This document shows positions 6,014-10,037 of a stretch of 10,037 bases of DNA, piece by piece (position 1 is the stretch's first letter; each line of letters starts with the position of its first letter). Below the pieces are notes generated by a model, which saw nothing but the letters and a program-made list of their open reading frames with translations, was not told the origin of the DNA and did no database searches. Origin of the DNA: Streptosporangiaceae bacterium (lineage in GTDB: Bacteria > Actinomycetota > Actinomycetes > Streptosporangiales > Streptosporangiaceae). Position numbers and translations under genes: made by a program. The DNA lies in NCBI GenBank assembly GCA_025934635.1, contig JAICWX010000312.1:1-10037 (forward strand). Reading direction: 5' to 3'.

Positions 6014-6041
6014 ATACTAGGAGCCCGCGCGGGAAGGGCAA
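6014..6041 (-). promoter_or_regulatory. Sigma-70-type promoter for the kinase gene
   Basis: On the minus strand TTGCCC (6041-6036) and TAGTAT (6019-6014) are separated by 16 bp. This is a fair match to TTGACA/TANNNT. Transcription would start near 6007, giving a leader of about 23 nt that includes the GAGG ribosome-binding site before GTG 5984. Confidence 0.55.
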
Positions 6042-6088
6042 GCCGATCTCCCGCCTCCCGCCCATCGCCTTCTCCCCGGGCATGGATC

Positions 6089-6319
6089 GTGCTGGGCCGG
6101 CTGACCAGGGACGAGCTCGACGTACGGGCAGGTCGGGCGCTGGCCGCGCGGACCTCCGCGGAACTGGCCGTGCTCACCGCCGATATCCCGGCCGTAGCCC
6201 GGGCGGCGCGCCCGTCGGTCCCGGCGCGCCGCTGGCCGCTGGCCCGGGCCGTGGCCGGGTCGGGCAGCTGCCTGTTCCTCACCTTCGCCGCCTTGTGGAT
6301 CGGTGGCCACCTCGAATGA
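6089..6319 (+). CDS. DUF1707 (SHOCT-like) membrane protein, short N-terminus
   Basis: A 76-residue protein with most of a DUF1707 domain: LGRLTRDELDVRAGRALAA (2-20) and RTSAELAVLTADIP (21-34). A basic linker follows, and then one hydrophobic segment, about 52-72, that is probably membrane-spanning. DUF1707 proteins normally begin with a helix like 'RASDADRERVVE...' about 15-20 residues before G-R-L. Here the start (GTG at 6089) falls directly before L-G-R-L, and the upstream open frame is Pro/Ser/Arg-rich and unlike the family. There is also no clear ribosome-binding site. The N-terminal helix therefore appears to be lost, perhaps with the original promoter, since the region upstream carries the divergent kinase promoter. 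The stop is 15 bp from the next GNAT gene. Function is unknown; it may be a degraded copy. Confidence 0.65.
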   Translation: MLGRLTRDELDVRAGRALAARTSAELAVLTADIPAVARAARPSVPARRWPLARAVAGSGSCLFLTFAALWIGGHLE

Positions 6320-6334
6320 TGATAGGAACGTCCT

Positions 6335-6883
6335 ATGCTGCGCGCCGGGAAGATCAGGCTGCGGGCCCGGGAAGAGGCAGACGTCCCGATCCTGCATACC
6401 GAACTGCACGAGGACGTCGCGATGCGCTCGAAGGCCGACTCGCGGCCGTGGCGCCCGATCTCGGCTGGCTCCGCCGCGTCGCCGTACGCGGTCAGCGAGC
6501 CCCGCGACGACGCGGCCATCTTCTCCGTCGTGGAAGTGGCCGGCGACGAGCTGGCCGGCGATGCCCTGGTGTGGGGCATCGACCTGCATAACCGGATGGC
6601 CCATCTCGGCATGGGCCTGCGGCCGGCTTTCCGCGGCCGCGGCCTGGGCACCGACGTGGTCCGGGCACTGTGCGAGTACGGCTTCAGCGTCCGCGGGCTG
6701 CACCGCCTGCAAATCGAGACCCTGGCAACCAACACCGCGATGCTCAAGGCAGCCGAACGAGCCGGGTTCACGCGGGAAGGCACCATCCGCCAGCCCGCGT
6801 GGGTCACCGGAGAATTCGTCGACGAGGTCATCCTCGGCCTGCTCGCTGCTGACTGGACCGGGGCCGAATGGCCCGGCGCGTGA
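6335..6883 (+). CDS. RimJ/RimL-type GNAT N-acetyltransferase
   Basis: A 182-residue acetyltransferase of the GNAT superfamily, RimJ/RimL-like (Acetyltransf_3 type), which acetylates an amino group using acetyl-CoA. The N-terminus IRLRAREEADVPIL (7-20) is the standard opening. The middle has FSVVEVAGDELAGDALVWGID (63-83). The acetyl-CoA motif is R100-G-R-G-L-G105, after LGMGLRPAF (91-99). Motif B is HRLQIETLATNTAMLKAAERAGFTREGT (123-150), with N133 and the A-x-x-A-G-F turn. The full fold is present, unlike the truncated GNAT at 813-1193. AGGAA (6324-6328) precedes ATG by 6 nt. Its stop overlaps the probable start of the arginase-like gene in the sequence GTGA, suggesting translational coupling. 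The substrate is unknown. Confidence 0.9.
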   Translation: MLRAGKIRLRAREEADVPILHTELHEDVAMRSKADSRPWRPISAGSAASPYAVSEPRDDAAIFSVVEVAGDELAGDALVWGIDLHNRMAHLGMGLRPAFRGRGLGTDVVRALCEYGFSVRGLHRLQIETLATNTAMLKAAERAGFTREGTIRQPAWVTGEFVDEVILGLLAADWTGAEWPGA

Positions 6884-7299
6884 CCGTACTGCGAGTTCCC
6901 TACCACCTAGACGAGTACCTGCCCGGCCTGGACCTGCCGGTGGCGCCAGCCCCGGCGGGGCCAGCGCCGACCATCACCGCTGAGTTGCCTGCGGGCGGCC
7001 CGTGGGCCCGCCTCACCGTCCTGTACCGCGCCGGGGTCGCCGACCTTGATCCCGCCGCGATGCCGGACGGTCCGCTGTACGTGCACCTGGACCTCGACGT
7101 CATCGATCCGGCCTTCCTGCCCGGCCTGCTGAACGCGACGCCCGGCGGTGTCGCGCCGGGCGACGTCGCCGGAGCGCTCGGCCGGCTCGCGGCGACCGGG
7201 CGGGTCGCCGCGGTGGGCATCGCCTGCACCTGGCGTCCCGGCCAGGACGACGCCGCGCGCATCGCCCCCTACCTCACCGATGTCCTGGCGAACCTGTAA
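6880..7299 (+). pseudogene. Arginase/agmatinase-family protein with large in-frame internal deletion
   Basis: The product (139 residues from GTG 6880) starts like actinobacterial arginase-family proteins (VTVLRVPYHLDEYLPGLDLP, 1-20; PWARLTVLY, 41-49). It ends like them too: DGPLYVHLDLDVIDP (63-77), then PGG (88-90) and GIACTWRPGQ (113-122). Intact ureohydrolases are about 280-300 residues and bind two Mn ions with a G-D/H motif and a D-A-H-x-D motif in the middle. Here everything between L-Y-R (about residue 50) and V-A-D-L-D-P (about 53) is missing, so only the last Asp pair (D71, D73) remains. The frame is preserved. The deletion probably arose around 7024-7045. The gene would be catalytically inactive as an arginase. 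GTG 6880 fits the family start and gives a 4-bp overlap with the GNAT; ATG 6868 is possible but adds four residues unlike the family. Confidence 0.75.
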
Positions 7300-7333
7300 C
7301 CGTGCTGCTCCGTAGTTCCCAGCGGAAGGGGGA

Positions 7334-8299
7334 ATGATGGTGACCGTCCAGCCGCTCCAGGTCCAGCCCGCAGTCCGGCCCGCGTGGTGGCGGCGGCTGT
7401 CACCCGCCTCGTTCGTCCTGGCCGGGCTGACCGCCCTCATCCTGTGGGCCGCCGTCGCCACGCTGCTCGGCCAGGGGCGTCTCGGCGCGGTGCTCGGCGC
7501 GGGCCGGGCCGAGCTCGCCGCGCCGCTGCTGGTGGCGCTGGTCGTGCTGACCGGGATCTGCGAGCAGCTCTGGCCGGCCGAGCCCCGCCCGCTGCTGGCC
7601 CGCGGTCACGTCCAGGACGCGTGCTACCTGGTCCTGCACGCCCTCGTGGTGATCCCGTTCATGACGCTGCTCAGCGTCGGGGCGGCCTCGCTGATCGCTG
7701 ATCACGCGCGCTGGATCGCGCTGCGCCCGGCCGGGCACTGGCCCGGCTGGGTGCTCGTCCCGCTCACGCTCGTGGGCATGGACGGCGCTAACTGGCTGGC
7801 CCACTACGCCGATCACCGGCTCGACTCCTTGTGGCGCTTCCACGCCCTGCACCACAGCCAGGAGGAGCTGAGCGTCCTGACCTCGTTCCGGGCGCACCCC
7901 CTCATGCACACGACCGGGTTCATCCTGGCGGCCTTCCCGGTCGCCGTCCTGCTGCCGACCCGCCCGATCGCCCCGGTGCTCATCACGATCTACGTCTGCG
8001 TCGGCACCCTCCAGCACGCCAACCTCCGCTGGACTTTCGGCCCGCTCGGCCGGGTGATCGTGAGTCCCGCCTACCACCGGCTGCACCACGCGCCCGACAT
8101 CCAGAACGCTAACCTCGGCGTGGTGCTGACGGTCTGGGACGTCCTGGCCGGCTGCGCCACGTTCCCCTCCCGCCGTGACGGCGCGGGCCGCACCGGCCTG
8201 GCCGGCCGGCCGGTCCCGGTCGAGCAGGACACCTCCCGGGCGCCGGTCCCGCTGCTCATCGCCGGGCAGCTCATCGAGCCGTTCCGGGCCCGTGGCTGA
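7334..8299 (+). CDS. Sterol desaturase / fatty acid hydroxylase superfamily membrane protein
   Basis: A 321-residue integral-membrane di-iron oxygenase of the fatty acid hydroxylase superfamily. Hydrophobic segments lie at about 27-45, 63-79, 97-121, 138-155, 193-208 and 212-226. The metal-binding histidine boxes are complete: H157-Y-A-D-H161, H170-A-L-H173-H174 and H248-R-L-H251-H252, with further histidines H188, H192 and H228. NWLAHYADHR and WRFHALHHSQEELSVLTSFR are typical of the group. Family members insert oxygen or a double bond into lipids or carotenoids; the substrate here is unknown. The purine-rich site AAGGGGGA (7326-7333) abuts ATG 7334, so ATG 7337 or GTG 7340 has better spacing and may be the true start. 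The 34-bp gap to the arginase-like gene suggests possible co-transcription. Confidence 0.9.
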   Translation: MMVTVQPLQVQPAVRPAWWRRLSPASFVLAGLTALILWAAVATLLGQGRLGAVLGAGRAELAAPLLVALVVLTGICEQLWPAEPRPLLARGHVQDACYLVLHALVVIPFMTLLSVGAASLIADHARWIALRPAGHWPGWVLVPLTLVGMDGANWLAHYADHRLDSLWRFHALHHSQEELSVLTSFRAHPLMHTTGFILAAFPVAVLLPTRPIAPVLITIYVCVGTLQHANLRWTFGPLGRVIVSPAYHRLHHAPDIQNANLGVVLTVWDVLAGCATFPSRRDGAGRTGLAGRPVPVEQDTSRAPVPLLIAGQLIEPFRARG

Positions 8300-8349
8300 C
8301 CCGGACAGGAGCAGGGCGCGGCCCGGCGGGGGAGTAGCCGGCTGGCGGG

Positions 8350-9003
8350 ATGAGCGACAATGTCCGGGTGATGGACTGGGCAACCTGGCACGCGGCCTAC
8401 GACGATCCGTCCTCGCCGCTGAACGCCCGGCTGCGATGTGTCCAGCAGCACCTCGCCGAGGCGATCGATCACGCCCCGCCGGGACGGATCAGCCTGGTCA
8501 GCCTGTGCGCCGGGCAGGGCCGTGACGTCATCGGGGTGCTGCCGGGTCATCCCCGCCGCGACGACGTCCGCGCCCTGCTGGTCGAATCGGACGAGCGTAT
8601 CGCCGGGGCGGCCCGTGCGGCCGCCGCGGCCCGGGGCCTGGCCCAGGTCGAGGTCCGGGTGGCCGACGCGAGCCTGGTCGCCGGCTTCGCCGACGCGCTG
8701 CCCGCCGACGTCCTGCTGCTGTGCGGCATCTTCGGCAACGTGAGCGACGCGGACATCGAGCGCACCATCGCGGCGGCGCCCGCCGTCTGCCGTCCGGGCG
8801 CGACCGTTATCTGGACCCGGCACCGGCGCCCGCCGGACCTGACCCCGCAGGTACGGGCGTGGTTCACCGCAAGCGGCTTTGCCGATGTCGCCTTCGATGC
8901 CCTGGATACGGACGTCAAGATAGGTGTCGGCGTCAGCCGGCTGGGCCGCGCTCCGGCCGCCCGGCCGCCCGACGGACGGCTCTTCACCTTCCGCCGGCCG
9001 TAG
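8350..9003 (+). CDS. Class I SAM-dependent methyltransferase
   Basis: A 217-residue Rossmann-like protein. Motif I, which binds S-adenosylmethionine, is LVSLCAGQGRDVIGVL (49-64), preceded by RRDD-type N-terminal helices (MDWATWHAAYDDPSSPLNARL). Motif II ends in the acidic LLVESDERI (76-84). Then come VEVRVADASLVAGF (100-113), LLLCGIFGNVSDADIERTI (122-140) in the post-motif region, and the closing strands with GATVIWTRHR (150-159). The final GRLFTFRR strand completes the fold, so it looks intact. Start: ATG 8350, or the ATG 21 bases later (MDWATWH), where family-like sequence begins; neither has a strong ribosome-binding site. The acceptor is unknown. The DUF574 methyltransferase follows 85 bp downstream. 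Confidence 0.85.
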   Translation: MSDNVRVMDWATWHAAYDDPSSPLNARLRCVQQHLAEAIDHAPPGRISLVSLCAGQGRDVIGVLPGHPRRDDVRALLVESDERIAGAARAAAAARGLAQVEVRVADASLVAGFADALPADVLLLCGIFGNVSDADIERTIAAAPAVCRPGATVIWTRHRRPPDLTPQVRAWFTASGFADVAFDALDTDVKIGVGVSRLGRAPAARPPDGRLFTFRRP

Positions 9004-9088
9004 ACTTGGGTCTGCGAAATTTCCTGAATTCCGCCGATCAAGCGCCGCAGGTCCGGAACTGTGGCCAGGAAGCCTGAGACCAGCGAAG

Positions 9089-9898
9089 ATGCCCCGTCGC
9101 CCCGAAGGTGTGGACACGTCCGTCCCCAACATCGCGCGGATGTACGACTACTACCTGGGCGGCAAGGACAACTTCGAGGCCGACCGGGTAGCCGCCGAGG
9201 AGATCATCCGGCTCGTCCCGGTGGCCAGGATCGAGGCCACGACCAACCGTCAGTTCCTGCGGCTGGCCGTCCGCTACCTGGCGACGGAGGCGGGGATCAG
9301 CCAGTTCCTGGACATCGGCGTCGGCCTGCCGACCCAGGGCGCGGTCCACCAGGTGGCCCGGGAGGTCAGCGACGCGCCCCGTGTCGCCTATGTCGACTAC
9401 GACCCGGTCGTCGTCTCGCATGCGAACGCCCTGCTCACCGAACCCGACCGCAGCGTCGCTGTCCGGGGCGACCTGCGCGAGCCCGCCGCGCTGCTCGCCG
9501 ATCCGGTGATCCGGGGCCACCTGGACTTCGGCCGTCCGGTCGCGGTGTTCCTCCTCGCGATCTTGCACTTCGTCTCCCCCGATGACGACCCCGCCCAGAT
9601 CATCGCCACGATCAGGGACGCGCTCGCGCCGGGCAGCTACCTGGTGGTCAGCCACGTCGTCCCGGGCCGGGTCCAGGACCAGGAAGTGGCCAAGGAGATA
9701 GCCGACCGGATCTACGAGATCTACGGCCGGGCCACCGAGCCGCTGTACACCCGGACCCCGGAGCAGATCGCGGCCCTGCTCGACGGCTTCGAGCTCATCG
9801 AGCCGGAGGTCCTGGCCAGGCACGCGCAGCCGCATGAACTCGGCGGCGCCGCGAGCCAGAGCCCGGTCGGCTGGAGGGTCCTGGCCCGCAAGCCCTGA
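9089..9898 (+). CDS. DUF574 / Methyltransf_19 SAM-dependent methyltransferase
   Basis: A 269-residue protein of the DUF574 (Methyltransf_19) family, abundant in filamentous actinomycetes and often found in many copies per genome. The signature N-terminus is VDTSVPNIARMYDYYLGGKDNFEADR (8-33). The SAM-binding region is FLDIGVGLPTQGAVH (73-87), followed by VAYVDYDPVVVSHANALL (99-116) with acidic D103/D105. After this come FLLAILHFVSPDDDP (154-168), SYLVVSHV (183-190) and FELIEPEVL (234-242). Length is normal. The frame is open further upstream over the end of the previous gene, but the family sequence begins near ATG 9089. The gap upstream holds an unusually AT-rich patch (9016-9032), possibly the promoter. 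Targets of this family are mostly unknown. It is convergent with the partial gene at the window end. Confidence 0.92.
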   Translation: MPRRPEGVDTSVPNIARMYDYYLGGKDNFEADRVAAEEIIRLVPVARIEATTNRQFLRLAVRYLATEAGISQFLDIGVGLPTQGAVHQVAREVSDAPRVAYVDYDPVVVSHANALLTEPDRSVAVRGDLREPAALLADPVIRGHLDFGRPVAVFLLAILHFVSPDDDPAQIIATIRDALAPGSYLVVSHVVPGRVQDQEVAKEIADRIYEIYGRATEPLYTRTPEQIAALLDGFELIEPEVLARHAQPHELGGAASQSPVGWRVLARKP

Positions 9899-9943
9899 CC
9901 GGTGGCCCCGGCTCGGCCGGTTGCGGCCTCCGCTGGTCAGGGC
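9892..9943. terminator. Inverted repeat holding both convergent stop codons
   Basis: GCCCTGACC (9892-9900) and GGTCAGGGC (9935-9943) form a perfect 9-bp inverted repeat around a 34-bp loop. The loop contains a second 5-bp hairpin, GGCCG-gttg-CGGCC (9915-9928). The left arm contains the TGA of the DUF574 gene (9896-9898) and the right arm the stop of the opposing partial gene (9937-9939). Being symmetrical, it could stop transcription from both sides. There is no U-tract, which is common in high-GC actinomycetes. Confidence 0.5.
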
Positions 9944-10037
9944 CGGATGGCCGCGCCGATCCGGACCTGAGCCGCTGGCCAGTCCTGCTGCGGGTCGGTC
10001 ACCATGAGCTTGGGGAAGGGATACTTTGCGTACAGCG
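9937..10037 (-). CDS. 3' end of an unidentified minus-strand gene (runs off the window)
   Basis: One minus-strand frame is open from the window edge to TGA at 9939-9937. It reads as a plausible protein C-terminus of 32 residues, containing YPFPKLMVTDPQQDWPAAQV and ending IGAAIRP. Third codon positions are mostly G/C, as in the neighbouring genes, and the stop lies in a symmetrical arrangement with the convergent DUF574 gene 38 bp away. The start and most of the gene lie beyond the window. I do not recognise the family. Confidence 0.6.
   Translation of the reverse strand, partial: LYAKYPFPKLMVTDPQQDWPAAQVRIGAAIRP

Noticed and set aside
7400..8383. Minus-strand open frame of 327 codons opposite the sterol desaturase
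   Set aside because: Low-complexity, Arg/Gln/Asp-rich product without domain features, fully antisense to an intact histidine-box protein.
8071..9132. Long minus-strand open frame opposite the methyltransferases
   Set aside because: It is antisense to three well-supported plus-strand genes and has no recognisable domain. Such frames are usual shadows in very GC-rich DNA.

Overview
The window is very GC-rich, with strong third-position G/C bias in every coding frame. It carries several families characteristic of mycothiol- and F420-using actinomycetes: a mycothiol-dependent maleylpyruvate isomerase-like protein, a Rv1155-type PPOX/F420 protein, DUF1707, a DUF5925 AAA ATPase and a DUF574/Methyltransf_19 protein. 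This points to a filamentous actinomycete of the Streptosporangiales/Streptomycetales type. The genus cannot be fixed from the sequence alone. No phage, plasmid, transposase, tRNA, rRNA or CRISPR features were seen.

Layout. 1-394: a YCII-domain protein (minus), divergent from a SnoaL-like/DUF4440 protein (plus). Both starts lie 6-7 nt from a TANNNT box, so both mRNAs are probably leaderless. 773-1193: a GNAT acetyltransferase (minus) that loses its C-terminal part at a pair of 19-bp direct repeats. 1281-2054: a mycothiol-dependent enzyme (plus). 2066-3194: a DUF5925/AAA ATPase (minus) split by an apparent one-base insertion. 3252-4929: an enoyl reductase-like oxidoreductase followed by a PPOX/F420-type protein (both plus). 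4935-5984: a possible terminator hairpin, a short orphan reading-frame tail, and an aminoglycoside phosphotransferase-like kinase (minus) with a recognisable promoter. 6089-7299: a compact plus-strand run of a shortened DUF1707 membrane protein, a RimJ/RimL-type GNAT, and an arginase-family gene with a large in-frame internal deletion, the last two overlapping by 4 bp. 7334-8299: an integral-membrane sterol desaturase/fatty acid hydroxylase. 8350-9898: two different SAM-dependent methyltransferases in tandem. 9937-end: the 3' end of a minus-strand gene that converges on the second methyltransferase across a symmetrical inverted repeat holding both stop codons.

The genes do not form one obvious pathway. 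They look like a patchwork of small accessory and housekeeping enzymes: small-molecule modification (two GNATs, a kinase, two methyltransferases) and redox or lipid enzymes (enoyl reductase, PPOX, desaturase). The most notable feature is the number of damaged genes. There is one truncated gene (GNAT), one frameshifted gene (DUF5925 AAA), one shortened at the N-terminus (DUF1707), one with an internal deletion (arginase) and one orphan tail. I see no convincing new multi-gene defence or biosynthetic system.
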